Shown here in pieces: positions 1 through 7,906 of a stretch of 64,000 nucleotides of DNA (position 1 is the first letter of the stretch; every line of letters starts with the position of its first letter). Source of the stretch: Salinithrix halophila (lineage in GTDB: Bacteria; Bacillota; Bacilli; Thermoactinomycetales; DSM-45169); contig NZ_JBHSAP010000018.1 in assembly GCF_042650125.1 (NCBI RefSeq), forward strand, positions 372,001 to 436,000, given 5' to 3'. A model generated the notes under the pieces. It saw nothing but the letters and a program-made list of their open reading frames with translations. It ran no database searches and was not told the DNA's origin. A program made the translations under genes and the position numbers.

Positions 1-792
1 CACATGAAAGATGGAATCAACATCTGCAATCTCATCTACACTCTTATACATGTAGTATCCATAAGCCGCTGGATATCCTGTTGTGGCCACTTGCTCAGAT
101 TCAGAGACAGAAGTTCGAAGGGGCCATGTAAATCTTTTGGTTAGATAAGTATCTATATTTACAACTGCAAAATCATACTGAACATCATAATAAGAAACAA
201 CTTCCTCATTCGGAGGATCAGAATCTACCCATTCTTCGGTATACCCTATTCCAAGACCATTGTAACCATCACCTATGGAGCCGTTTTTTTCCCCTGGATA
301 CACTGTAACATAGGTAGCTGCAACGTCATTATAATTATCATAAACACAATGTGCAGCTGTCAAAACAGAATTTGCATCGATTAGAGTTCCACTACATCTA
401 TACCATTCCCCCCCTATCTTTGATGCCAAAAAAACAACCCCGTTATATGGATTCTTCGTAGGATCGGAGATTCGAATTAGGGTAGATTTCATGGTGCTTA
501 TAGAGGTTAGTTTCGTTAGTGGAACATTTTCGCTTGGAGATTTTATTTTACCTGTCTTTCTCATTCTCTTTATTTTTTTAATTGATATAACATGTTTTGA
601 TTTAACCGGCCTTTTCTTGCTTTCATCCGGTACTTCCGATGGCTCTAGTTGTTCCATGGGAAAAGGACGGACTCTATCTTTTTCCTTCCCTTTAGAAGCT
701 TCGACATTTGTTATCCCCACAGCAGAGAGCATCATTGTAAAAATGAGGGCACCTGTAAATATGACAAAAGTCCTTCTCACTTGTACATTCAC
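1..792 (-). CDS. Secreted trypsin-like (S1B/V8-type) serine protease, 3' end beyond the window
   Basis: Open reading frame of 264 codons running off the left edge without a stop. The start is GTG at 792, behind an AGGAAAGG ribosome site. Residues 5-35 look like a signal peptide (VRRTFVIFTGALIFTMMLSAVG), followed by a charged pro-region to about residue 105. The protease domain then shows the catalytic histidine motif SVLTAAHC (His148) and the catalytic aspartate in QYDFAVV (Asp207). The catalytic serine (GNSGGP type) would lie outside the window. By family knowledge this is a glutamyl-endopeptidase-like extracellular enzyme; substrate specificity is not readable here. A tRNA gene lies upstream on the same strand, but a terminator and a 220-base gap separate them. 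Confidence 0.85.
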   Translation of the reverse strand, partial: MNVQVRRTFVIFTGALIFTMMLSAVGITNVEASKGKEKDRVRPFPMEQLEPSEVPDESKKRPVKSKHVISIKKIKRMRKTGKIKSPSENVPLTKLTSISTMKSTLIRISDPTKNPYNGVVFLASKIGGEWYRCSGTLIDANSVLTAAHCVYDNYNDVAATYVTVYPGEKNGSIGDGYNGLGIGYTEEWVDSDPPNEEVVSYYDVQYDFAVVNIDTYLTKRFTWPLRTSVSESEQVATTGYPAAYGYYMYKSVDEIADVDSIFHV

Positions 793-1015
793 ACCTTTCC
801 TCACTTTAACCGATAATTATCTGATGGTTAGGAATATTTCCCACCAACAATGGTAGCGCATAACAATTTTTCTGTATAGATCCTTTTTTCGAAATCTTTT
901 ACGAGGGGTTAACGTTCACGCACAATCACAGTCCCCAGATTACCCTGGAGCCGTCTCCTATTGAGTTTTCGGTTTGGTTACTGTTGCCTTCAACTTTCGT
1001 ACTTGGCGCATAAAT

Positions 1016-1047
1016 AAAAAAGCTCCTCCCTAGTGGAGGAACTTTTT
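1016..1047 (-). terminator. Rho-independent terminator after tRNA-Pro
   Basis: The stem TCCTCC/GGAGGA is extended by an A-run and a T-run on its two sides. On the minus strand it follows the tRNA 3' end by about six bases and finishes in a run of U. Confidence 0.75.
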
Positions 1048-1052
1048 GTGGT

Positions 1053-1129
1053 TGGTCGGGCTAGCCGGATTTGAACCGACGACCTCTTGCGCCCCATGCA
1101 AGCGCGCTACCAAGCTGCGCCATAGCCCG
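1053..1129 (-). tRNA. tRNA-Pro(GGG)
   Basis: Folded by eye on the minus strand. The acceptor stem is CGGGCTA/TAGCCCG, the D-arm GCGCAGCTTGGTAGCGC is typical of proline tRNAs, and the anticodon stem is CTTGC/GCAAG with loop ATGGGGC, giving anticodon GGG. The discriminator is A and the 3' CCA is encoded. Length is 77 nt. Confidence 0.95.
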
Positions 1130-1218
1130 GCAGTCTCCCAAGCGCTTCATCCATTGAAGCGACAAACAATACTTTATCCCGAATCGGGAAAAGTGTCAAG
1201 GGTTTTGCCGGGTTTTCT

Positions 1219-1797
1219 TCATTCCGACCGGGAACCGATCCCGATCAGGCTGAGGGCCTCGGCGCGGGCTGCCGGGTCTTTCTCAAACGTCCCCCGTACA
1301 GCGGAAGTGACGGTTTTTGCTCCCGGTTTTTTCACGCCACGCATCGTCATGCACATATGGGATGCTTCCACAACGATGATCACCCCATGAGGATCCAGCT
1401 TTTCCACGATGGAATCAGCCAACGTATACGTGATTCGCTCTTGCAGCTGGGGACGGCGAGCAATGGCATCCACCGCCCGAGCCAATTTGGAAAGCCCGGT
1501 TACACGGCCGCTTTTCGGGATATACCCCACATGGGCCCAGCCGTAAAAAGGAACCAGATGATGCTCACACATCGAAAAGAAGGGGATATCTTTAACAAGA
1601 ACAAGCTCTTCGTGGTCCTCACTGAAAATGGTGGCAAAATGCTCCTTCGGATCTTCTCGAAGCCCCGAGAATACTTCTTCATACATCCGAGCCACCCGGG
1701 CGGGTGTATCGAGGAGACCTTCGCGGTCCGGATCTTCCCCTACCGCCTCAAGTATCATGCGAACCGCTTCCTGGATCTTGCTATGGTTGATTTCCAA
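1219..1797 (-). CDS. folE: GTP cyclohydrolase I
   Basis: Converts GTP to 7,8-dihydroneopterin triphosphate, the first step of folate and pterin synthesis. The protein has the zinc and active-site motifs SMCEHHLVPFYG and HMCMTMRGV and the typical C-terminal VTSAVRG; length is close to the usual 190 residues. An ATG lies at 1812, but it has no ribosome site of its own. A perfect GGAGG inside its second and third codons (1806-1810) sits 8 bases before TTG at 1797. The TTG start gives MEINHSKIQEAV, which matches the N-terminus of Bacillus FolE, so it is preferred. The gene is followed by tRNA-Pro and preceded by hbs, as in B. subtilis mtrA-hbs. Confidence 0.95.
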   Translation of the reverse strand: MEINHSKIQEAVRMILEAVGEDPDREGLLDTPARVARMYEEVFSGLREDPKEHFATIFSEDHEELVLVKDIPFFSMCEHHLVPFYGWAHVGYIPKSGRVTGLSKLARAVDAIARRPQLQERITYTLADSIVEKLDPHGVIIVVEASHMCMTMRGVKKPGAKTVTSAVRGTFEKDPAARAEALSLIGIGSRSE

Positions 1798-1861
1798 CGG
1801 AATCGCCTCCATCGTCTCTACAATTTTCTTTACGGCGTAGCAAACGGCTTCCCCTCATTTT

Positions 1862-1892
1862 ATCAAAAAACAAAAGGCCCCGCAGGGCCTTT
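1862..1892 (-). terminator. Terminator after hbs
   Basis: Perfect 8-bp stem AAAGGCCC/GGGCCTTT with a 4-base loop, followed on the minus strand by a T-rich tract. It separates hbs from folE. Confidence 0.85.
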
Positions 1893-2016
1893 GATGGTAC
1901 AGCTATTCAGAAATCACCGGCGTTGGGGCGATCTCCTTCCACACCCAGCTGCACCGGGAGAGCGGAACGCAAAGGCGCTCCCGGGTGAGAAGTATGTACC
2001 CAACCCTCTTACACCA

Positions 2017-2292
2017 TTATCCGTTTACATCGTCCTTCAGTGCTTTACCCGGTTTGAAAGCGGGAATTTTGCTGGCGGCGATTTGAATCTCTTCCCCGGT
2101 TTGCGGGTTGCGTCCTTTACGCGCGGCACGTTCCCGGACTTCAAAGTTCCCGAAGCCAATCAGTTGAACTTTGTCACCGGAACGAAGCGCTTCAGTGATC
2201 GCATCAAAAACGGCATCCACTGCACCTGTGGCATCCTTCTTAGTCATGTTGGTCTTTTCAGCGACCTGTGCAATCAGTTCCGTTTTGTTCAC
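2017..2292 (-). CDS. hbs: HU-family nucleoid protein (HBsu)
   Basis: Small DNA-bending histone-like protein that compacts the chromosome. The 91-residue sequence carries the signature GFGNFEVRERAARKGRNP, with the DNA-binding beta-arm, and ends in PAFKPGKALKD. A longer frame begins with GTG at 2301, but AGGAGG directly abuts that codon. The GTG at 2292 lies 8 bases after AGGAGG and gives the expected VNKTELI start. The terminator at 1862-1892 follows, so it is probably transcribed separately from folE. Confidence 0.96.
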   Translation of the reverse strand: MNKTELIAQVAEKTNMTKKDATGAVDAVFDAITEALRSGDKVQLIGFGNFEVRERAARKGRNPQTGEEIQIAASKIPAFKPGKALKDDVNG

Positions 2293-2440
2293 AACCCTCA
2301 CCTCCTCTCCTGTGCGATTCTAACTCAATGGTTCACTGTTCATCCGCATCTTATACGTTGAACGCCCGCTGTTAGCGGACAAACCTATAGTAATACAGAG
2401 AAGCGGGGGAATTCAAGTATTTACGGGGTTTCCAGTGATA

Positions 2441-2476
2441 AAAAAGCAAAAAAGCACTCCTGATGAGCGCTTTTTC
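2441..2476 (-). terminator. Terminator after spoIVA
   Basis: Stem AAAAAGC-CTC/GAG-GCTTTTT with a mismatch. It lies 17 bases after the spoIVA stop and is followed on the minus strand by T-runs. Confidence 0.75.
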
Positions 2477-2492
2477 AATAAGGGCACAGGCA

Positions 2493-3971
2493 TTACAGGA
2501 TGATCGCAATCAAACCGCCAGATCCTTCATTGATAATTCGTTCCAGCGTTTCCTGCAACTTGTAACGGGCGTTTTCCGGCATCATCGACAGTTTTGCCTG
2601 AATTCCCTCCCGCACGATGGAATGTAGCGACCGACCGAATATATCCGACTCCCAGATTGAAAGGGGATCTTGCTCAAAGTCGCGCATCAGATAGTTGACC
2701 AGCTCTTCACTCTGTCTTTCTGAGCCGATGATCGGAGCAAACTCAGAATGAACATTGACCCGAATCATATGGATCGACGGAGCCGTCGCTTTCAAACGGA
2801 CACCAAAGCGGGGACCTTGTTTGATCAGCTCCGGTTCGTCGAGAGCCATTTCCTCCAGTGTGGGTGCCGCCACTCCATATCCCGTCGTACGAACCATCTG
2901 GATTGCATCAGAGACTTTATCATACTCCCGTTTCGCATTCGAGAACTCCTGCATCAATTCCAGGAGATGATCTTTGCCTCGGATCGATACCCCGACAACC
3001 TCCGTCAGAATCTGGTCGTACAGCTCATCTGGGGCAAACAGGTCGATCTCCGCCACCCCTTGGCCCATATCCATCCCAGAGAGAGCAGCCTTCTCGATAA
3101 ACTCGTATTCAGTAAAGCAGTTGACAACCGCATCCACATCGCGAAGGCGTCGGATATCCTTTACGGTTTCGCGGACCGAACCTTCGAAATTCCGGCGAAG
3201 CCAATGTTCTTCATCCAGTACCATCACCCAGCTGGGAAGATTCACGTTCACCTCGTGAACAGGGAACTCATAAAGTACTTCCTTCAAGACCGCGTAGACG
3301 TCCTCTTCCCCCATGGTCGCCACACTCATCGCCAACACGGGGATATCGTACTTCTCAACAAGGGAATCGCGGAGAGACTGCGTTTCCTCGCTGTAGGGGC
3401 GGGTAGAGTTGAGGACGAGAATGAAGGGTTTACCCACTTCCTTCAGCTCTTCGACAATCCGTTCCTCCACCGCCTCATAATCGTGACGGGGGATGTCCGT
3501 GATCGATCCATCCGTTGTAACAACAACGCCCAAAGTGGAATGCTCTTGAATAACTTTACGTGTACCGATCTCCGCTGCCTCTTGAAAGGGAATCGGCTCT
3601 TCATACCATGGGGTATTGATCATACGGGGGCCGGCTTCATCCTCATACCCCCGGGCTCCCTGGATGGCATAGCCCACACAGTCGACGAGGCGGACATTGA
3701 TGTCGATCCCCTCGCTGACTTGGAGCTTTACAGCCTGGTTGGGTACAAACTTCGGCTCAATCGTGGTGATCGTCTTGCCGGCACCGCTCTGGGGCAGTTC
3801 ATCAGTCGCCCGCATACGGTCCGCTTCCTCACTGATATTAGGGATCACCACCTGCTCCATGAACCGCTTGATAAACGTCGATTTCCCGGTGCGTACGGCA
3901 CCGACAACGCCCAGGTAGATGTCTCCTCCCGTTCGTTCTGCAATATCTTTGAAGATATCGACTTTCTTCAC
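2493..3971 (-). CDS. spoIVA: Stage IV sporulation protein A, spore coat ATPase
   Basis: Forms the ATP-driven basement layer of the spore coat on the forespore outer membrane, and is needed for coat anchoring and cortex formation. The 492-residue protein is the same size as B. subtilis SpoIVA. It has the Walker A motif GAVRTGKST near residue 25, LVDCVG near residue 95, and the conserved C-terminal end (GLIAIIL) used for membrane targeting. It is a single-gene unit between terminators. Upstream, on the minus strand around 4060-4100, GAATCAT and CATATATT are spaced about as expected for a sigma-E promoter; that reading is tentative. Confidence 0.97.
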   Translation of the reverse strand: MKKVDIFKDIAERTGGDIYLGVVGAVRTGKSTFIKRFMEQVVIPNISEEADRMRATDELPQSGAGKTITTIEPKFVPNQAVKLQVSEGIDINVRLVDCVGYAIQGARGYEDEAGPRMINTPWYEEPIPFQEAAEIGTRKVIQEHSTLGVVVTTDGSITDIPRHDYEAVEERIVEELKEVGKPFILVLNSTRPYSEETQSLRDSLVEKYDIPVLAMSVATMGEEDVYAVLKEVLYEFPVHEVNVNLPSWVMVLDEEHWLRRNFEGSVRETVKDIRRLRDVDAVVNCFTEYEFIEKAALSGMDMGQGVAEIDLFAPDELYDQILTEVVGVSIRGKDHLLELMQEFSNAKREYDKVSDAIQMVRTTGYGVAAPTLEEMALDEPELIKQGPRFGVRLKATAPSIHMIRVNVHSEFAPIIGSERQSEELVNYLMRDFEQDPLSIWESDIFGRSLHSIVREGIQAKLSMMPENARYKLQETLERIINEGSGGLIAIIL

Positions 3972-4144
3972 GAAAACCCCTCCTTCGAATGATCCGACTC
4001 CGCTGATTCGTGCCGGTGCGAAGGCGAACCGCCTTCTTCATACGCTTCCGTGGAAATTGGACACTATAAATATATGAGGGTGCCCGCACTTTATGATTCA
4101 TGCCCGTCAAAAAAGAAAAGGGTATACTCTGCACCGACCCGCGT

Positions 4145-4279
4145 TTATCGTAAACGCTTCGGACGGGGTTTTTTTGCGGCGTGAAACCCCGTCACTCTGA
4201 CTGTCGATAGGCGACCGAGCAGGAAAACAGCCGGAATGGCAATTAGGTGGAAGATGAAATTTTCCAGCGTTCCGCCCAT
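4145..4279 (-). CDS. Small membrane protein of unknown function (44 aa)
   Basis: ATG at 4279 follows a good ribosome site (CAGGAGGGAACGCT). Residues 8-24 are hydrophobic (FIFHLIAIPAVFLLGRL), and the C-terminus is strongly basic (AAKKPRPKRLR), which suggests a single membrane helix with an inside-positive tail. It lies between the YphF lipoprotein gene and spoIVA, where no equivalent is known to me in B. subtilis. A sporulation role is only suggested by position. Confidence 0.6.
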   Translation of the reverse strand: MGGTLENFIFHLIAIPAVFLLGRLSTVRVTGFHAAKKPRPKRLR

Positions 4280-4370
4280 AGCGTTCCCTCCTGTTCCTGA
4301 ATGGTTTATTCTAGCGACTGCTCGTACAGAAACGGAAACGTTTCCCCAGAGTATATGCACCCTATTGGAC

Positions 4371-4405
4371 AAAAAGAAGCGGAGCCCCCATTCGGAAGGC
4401 TCCGC
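4371..4405 (-). terminator. Terminator after yphF
   Basis: Stem GCGGAGCC/GGCTCCGC with an 11-base loop, followed on the minus strand by TTCTTTTTG. Confidence 0.75.
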
Positions 4406-4478
4406 AAGCGTCGACAAAATCCATTCATAAAGCCACCGACCCCGTTATAACTCAACCCTAGCAAATAACCTCTAACCC

Positions 4479-5186
4479 TCATTTTTTCTTAAAAACAGGG
4501 TCTCCCTTTTTATAGGTCATCGGGGGAGAATACGCCGGTACAAACAGGGAATCTTTCCACAACAGCTCCCTTAGGTCCTGATCTTTATCGGGCTCTCCCT
4601 TCTTTTCTTCCAGTACCTGCACGACATCCACCCGGTAATCAACGAAAAGTTGCCCCTGGTTGTCAATCAGAATCGGCAAGGAGACCTGGCTGTTATAGGG
4701 GCTAGGAATGGTCACGGGATCCACTCCCAAAACTTTAAAATCCAACGCGTATAAATCCGCGCCTTCTCTGGCTCCCTTCGGAAGCTTTCCTTCCTCCCTT
4801 TTGTGAGCGTCCACCCGGGTCTGCAGCTTGCCGACCTCTTCCGTCACGCGAAGATCCATCACCCGAACCTCAGGCTTTTTACCGGGGTCCGCGATGACAA
4901 AGACAAAATGGCCTCCATTTTCAAAGGAGTTGGCTGGCGGCTCAGACAATTGGGATTCCAGCTTGGAGAAGTCGATGATGTACTTCTGGTAGAGGGACCT
5001 TCCTTGCGGAGGCTTAATCGGAAGTACCTGGGTCGTCTTCATATATTCATCCAGGGCGGTCTGTACCCGGTTGACTTCTTCAGGTAGTTCTTCCGCTACC
5101 CGCTGGCTGAATTCCTCCGTCCGCACGCAAGCAGCCGTCAACAAGACAGTCAGCACCAGGGATGCAATCAGTATAAGATGCTTCAT
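4479..5186 (-). CDS. yphF: YphF-like lipoprotein
   Basis: Predicted lipoprotein of 235 residues. The signal peptide HLILIASLVLTVLLTAAC has a lipobox with the lipidated cysteine near residue 20. The rest is soluble, with two similar segments around LDEYMKTTQVLPIKPP and DAHKREEGKLPKG, suggesting an internal repeat. Position between spoIVA and a YphE-like gene and gpsA matches B. subtilis yphF. No biochemical function is known to me. It ends at a terminator at 4371-4405. Confidence 0.8.
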   Translation of the reverse strand: MKHLILIASLVLTVLLTAACVRTEEFSQRVAEELPEEVNRVQTALDEYMKTTQVLPIKPPQGRSLYQKYIIDFSKLESQLSEPPANSFENGGHFVFVIADPGKKPEVRVMDLRVTEEVGKLQTRVDAHKREEGKLPKGAREGADLYALDFKVLGVDPVTIPSPYNSQVSLPILIDNQGQLFVDYRVDVVQVLEEKKGEPDKDQDLRELLWKDSLFVPAYSPPMTYKKGDPVFKKK

Positions 5187-5211
5187 GAAATTCCCCCATT
5201 TTCTCTCGTGT

Positions 5212-5373
5212 CTACATCAACGCCCGGAGTCCGAACAGAAAAGCCGGGATGAGCATCAGAAAGGCAACGGCGGAAAGAACGACCCGAATCCACCCGCTGC
5301 TCAACTGACGGGTCCAAACAATCGTGAAATTAGCCAACAGTAACAAAACAATCGCAATAAACGAATCCATCAT
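5212..5373 (-). CDS. yphE: YphE-like small membrane protein (DUF2768 type)
   Basis: A 53-residue protein with two predicted membrane helices (DSFIAIVLLLLANFTIVW and VVLSAVAFLMLIPAFLFGL). It starts at ATG 5373; the second ATG at 5370 is also possible. The gene sits 25 bases upstream of yphF and would be co-transcribed with it, as yphE is with yphF in B. subtilis. The family name rests on position, size and topology, not on strong sequence recognition. Confidence 0.6.
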   Translation of the reverse strand: MMDSFIAIVLLLLANFTIVWTRQLSSGWIRVVLSAVAFLMLIPAFLFGLRALM

Positions 5374-5515
5374 GATGATTCACTCTTTCCATATTTGCTA
5401 CCCTCAGTATAGCAAATCCACACCTGCCCACCAATCTTCCGGGCTCCTGTCCTATATCGGATTCGGGATACCCGCATAGGATAGGGAGACAAAAGCCCGA
5501 AGGGGAGGATATCCC

Positions 5516-6052
5516 ATGAATAGCCGTGCCAAGAACCGCCGGGCGTCCGTCAAACGGTCACCGGCACCGGGATCTAAGTCCCGAGCCGCCCCCCGCACCA
5601 AGCCCTCGGTAAAGCCTGCCCCGAATAAAGCGGAAGAGACAAATCCATTCAATATGGCCCAACTTATTAGCAGTTTTTTTACTCTTCGTTCCACCGTGCA
5701 GCAGTTAAGCGAGTCCTTACAACGAATGGAAAAAATCATGAGCAACGCGTACCAGATATTCGAAATGGCCAGCACCTTCGTGGGGAGGGGGCAGGGCCGT
5801 CGGATGCCTCGCCGACGCCCCCCGTTACGCCTGATTAAACCGAACCGCGAGGAAGAAGACTTCCCCCGGCTCGATTTACCCGACGGTCCCCCGGGCCCGC
5901 CCGGAGCCAGCGGACCCCTCTCCAAAATCATGGAGAACATCGACATGAACCAACTGTTCAAACTGCTACAATCCCCGATGGTCCAACAAATGCTGAACAG
6001 TATGATGGCCAGCAAAACATCCGACAGCGAACGAAAACAAAAACAGGGGTGA
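5516..6052 (+). CDS. Proline- and arginine-rich protein of unknown function
   Basis: 178 residues on the plus strand, divergent from yphE, with ribosome site GGGGAGGATATCCC before ATG. Residues 1-40 are very basic (NSRAKNRRASVKRSPAP). A central segment, residues 45-85 (FNMAQLISSFFTLRSTVQQLSESLQRMEKI, not continuous), is amphipathic. Then come RRMPRRRPPLR and a collagen-like DGPPGPPGASGP, and a C-terminal Met/Gln helix. The composition resembles spore coat or YqfQ/VrrA-like proteins, but I do not recognise a family with certainty. A strong terminator overlaps its stop codon. Confidence 0.7.
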   Translation: MNSRAKNRRASVKRSPAPGSKSRAAPRTKPSVKPAPNKAEETNPFNMAQLISSFFTLRSTVQQLSESLQRMEKIMSNAYQIFEMASTFVGRGQGRRMPRRRPPLRLIKPNREEEDFPRLDLPDGPPGPPGASGPLSKIMENIDMNQLFKLLQSPMVQQMLNSMMASKTSDSERKQKQG

Positions 6053-6075
6053 CGCGAGTTCGCGTCACCCCTTTC
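6046..6075 (+). terminator. Terminator overlapping the stop of the 5516-6052 gene
   Basis: Perfect stem GGGGTGACGCG/CGCGTCACCCC with loop AGTT, then CTTTCC. The TGA stop of the gene lies within the 5' arm of the stem. Confidence 0.8.
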
Positions 6076-6218
6076 CTCTGATTCCACCGCCACGATTGGT
6101 AACTGGTCCCTGTTTCCCTCGGCTAAAGAGCCTGTGTTTCGGGTTTTGGAATCAGATGTACTACAGCGTATGACAAAAACATCCCGCTTGCAACGAGGCG
6201 ATTGGCCCAACCGTGGCT

Positions 6219-7250
6219 TTAGCGGTCGAGCTGGATCATCTCTTCCATTTCATCGGTCTTGCCCCTGCCCATCAAGTCCTCTACAGCCCGCTGTGGTTCT
6301 TTACCCAAGAAGAGAACATCATTCAGTTCCCGAGTGATCGGCATCTCCACCCCATGTTGACGAGCAAGACGATAGGCGGCTTGGGTTGTCTTGACCCCCT
6401 CTACCACCATGCCCATCTGATCAAGCACTTCGTCCAGGCTGTTTCCCTGGCTCAAAAGATGACCCGCACGCCAGTTACGGCTATGGCGGCTGGTACAGGT
6501 GACGACCAGATCCCCTACGCCGGAAAGCCCCGCAAAGGTGATGGGCTTGGCTCCCATCGCCATTCCTAGACGGGCGATTTCAGCTAGTCCTCGGGTAATT
6601 AGCGCCGCTTTGGCATTATCTCCAAACCCGAGGCCGTCGGACAGCCCAGCACCGAGGGCAATGATATTTTTTAGTGAACCGCCGATTTCCACTCCGATCA
6701 CATCCGGATGGGTGTAAACACGGAAATAGGAATTGATCAGCAACGCCTGGGCAGCTTGAGCTACTGCCGGGGCTTCTGATGCAACCACCACCGTTGTCGG
6801 GGAGTGACGGATCACTTCCTCTGCGTGACTGGGGCCGGACAGAACCGCCACCCGATCCTTCAGATAATCAGGCAACTCCTCCCGGAGCACCTCAGAAATC
6901 CTTTTCAGGGAGGAAAGTTCAAACCCCTTTGAAGCATGAACCACTACTGTGTTCCGTCCGATGTAGGGTGCCGCCTCTCGAGCAACATCCCGTACAGATT
7001 GAGAAGGAACCACCACCAATATCAGGTCCTTGTCAGCGACGGCTTCCTTCAAATCAGTAGTGGCATAAAGATGATCCGGCAACACCCTTCCAGGCAGATA
7101 GCGGGAATTAATGTGTTCCGTGTTAATCTCATCCGCTGCATCCTTGCGACGGGCCCACAAAGTCACCTCATTCCCATTATCAGCCAGAACCGCAGCCAGA
7201 ACGGTTCCCCAACTCCCCGCCCCCAGGACTGCTGTTTTGTTCATTGTCAT
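6219..7250 (-). CDS. gpsA: NAD(P)-dependent glycerol-3-phosphate dehydrogenase
   Basis: Reduces dihydroxyacetone phosphate to sn-glycerol-3-phosphate for phospholipid synthesis. The N-terminal Rossmann motif is VLGAGSWGTVLA (residues 8-19). The catalytic lysine region GSLKNIIALGAG and the GLSGVGDLVVTCTSRHSRN signature are present. Its 343 residues are normal for the family. The start is ATG at 7250 behind GGAGGG with 8 bases of spacing. It lies 22 bases after plsY, and gpsA and plsY supply and acylate the same intermediate. Confidence 0.97.
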   Translation of the reverse strand: MTMNKTAVLGAGSWGTVLAAVLADNGNEVTLWARRKDAADEINTEHINSRYLPGRVLPDHLYATTDLKEAVADKDLILVVVPSQSVRDVAREAAPYIGRNTVVVHASKGFELSSLKRISEVLREELPDYLKDRVAVLSGPSHAEEVIRHSPTTVVVASEAPAVAQAAQALLINSYFRVYTHPDVIGVEIGGSLKNIIALGAGLSDGLGFGDNAKAALITRGLAEIARLGMAMGAKPITFAGLSGVGDLVVTCTSRHSRNWRAGHLLSQGNSLDEVLDQMGMVVEGVKTTQAAYRLARQHGVEMPITRELNDVLFLGKEPQRAVEDLMGRGKTDEMEEMIQLDR

Positions 7251-7272
7251 GAATTCGTCCCTCCGTCCTGGT

Positions 7273-7878
7273 CTAACTACGCGGTTTCGATGAGCCTAGC
7301 TTGCTCTCCGTGCCGGCGAACAGACGCCGGATATTGGTTGCATGCCGTACAAAAGCCAGCAGTGTAATCACTAGGCTCAAGTAGATATAAGAAGTGGGGT
7401 AGTCAAGGACGGCAATCATCACCGGTAATCCCGCGGCAAAAATCAAAGAACCCAAAGAAACATAGCGGGTAAGGATAATAGCGAGAATGGCAGCAGCCCC
7501 CGCGATCAACGCCGCAGCAAGAGTGAGAGTAGCAGTGACACCGATCGTAGTAGCAATCCCTTTTCCTCCCCGGAATCCCAGAAAGATGGGCCAATTATGG
7601 CCGATGACAGCTGCGATTCCACACACCATCATCAGTGTCTGTCCCTCGCTGAGAAGAGACCCTAACCCGATAGCAGCTATCCCCTTCAGCGCGTCCAAGA
7701 TGAAGACAGCGGCAGCAGGTCCCTTACCAACCACCCGCAACATATTGGTGGCACCGGCATTGCCGCTGCCATGTTCCCGGATGTCATAACCCCGTACCCA
7801 GCGGGTGATCACATAACTGAAGCTGACCGACCCGATCAAATAAGATAGAACCGCAGCAAAAATGGAAACCCCGGTCAT
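7273..7878 (-). CDS. plsY: Glycerol-3-phosphate acyltransferase PlsY
   Basis: Membrane enzyme that acylates glycerol-3-phosphate with acyl-phosphate. Conserved loops are visible: GSVSFSYVITRW, the glycine-rich HGSGNAGATNMLRVVG, and FLGFRGGKGIATTIG. About five to six membrane helices are predicted across 201 residues. The gene lies between der and gpsA on the same strand with short gaps, so a der-plsY-gpsA transcript is likely. Confidence 0.96.
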   Translation of the reverse strand: MTGVSIFAAVLSYLIGSVSFSYVITRWVRGYDIREHGSGNAGATNMLRVVGKGPAAAVFILDALKGIAAIGLGSLLSEGQTLMMVCGIAAVIGHNWPIFLGFRGGKGIATTIGVTATLTLAAALIAGAAAILAIILTRYVSLGSLIFAAGLPVMIAVLDYPTSYIYLSLVITLLAFVRHATNIRRLFAGTESKLGSSKPRS

Positions 7879-7906
7879 GACCGTCTCCCCTCCTCCCTCT
7901 TTCTAA

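Noticed and set aside
491..856. 121-codon plus-strand frame near the left edge
   Set aside because: It is antisense to the protease signal peptide and pro-region; hydrophobic composition comes from the complementary reading.
2748..3992. 414-codon plus-strand frame opposite spoIVA
   Set aside because: Antisense shadow of a highly conserved gene; no ribosome site and no recognisable domain. The same applies to the plus-strand frame 11365-12219 opposite ypfD and 1357-2361 opposite folE and hbs.
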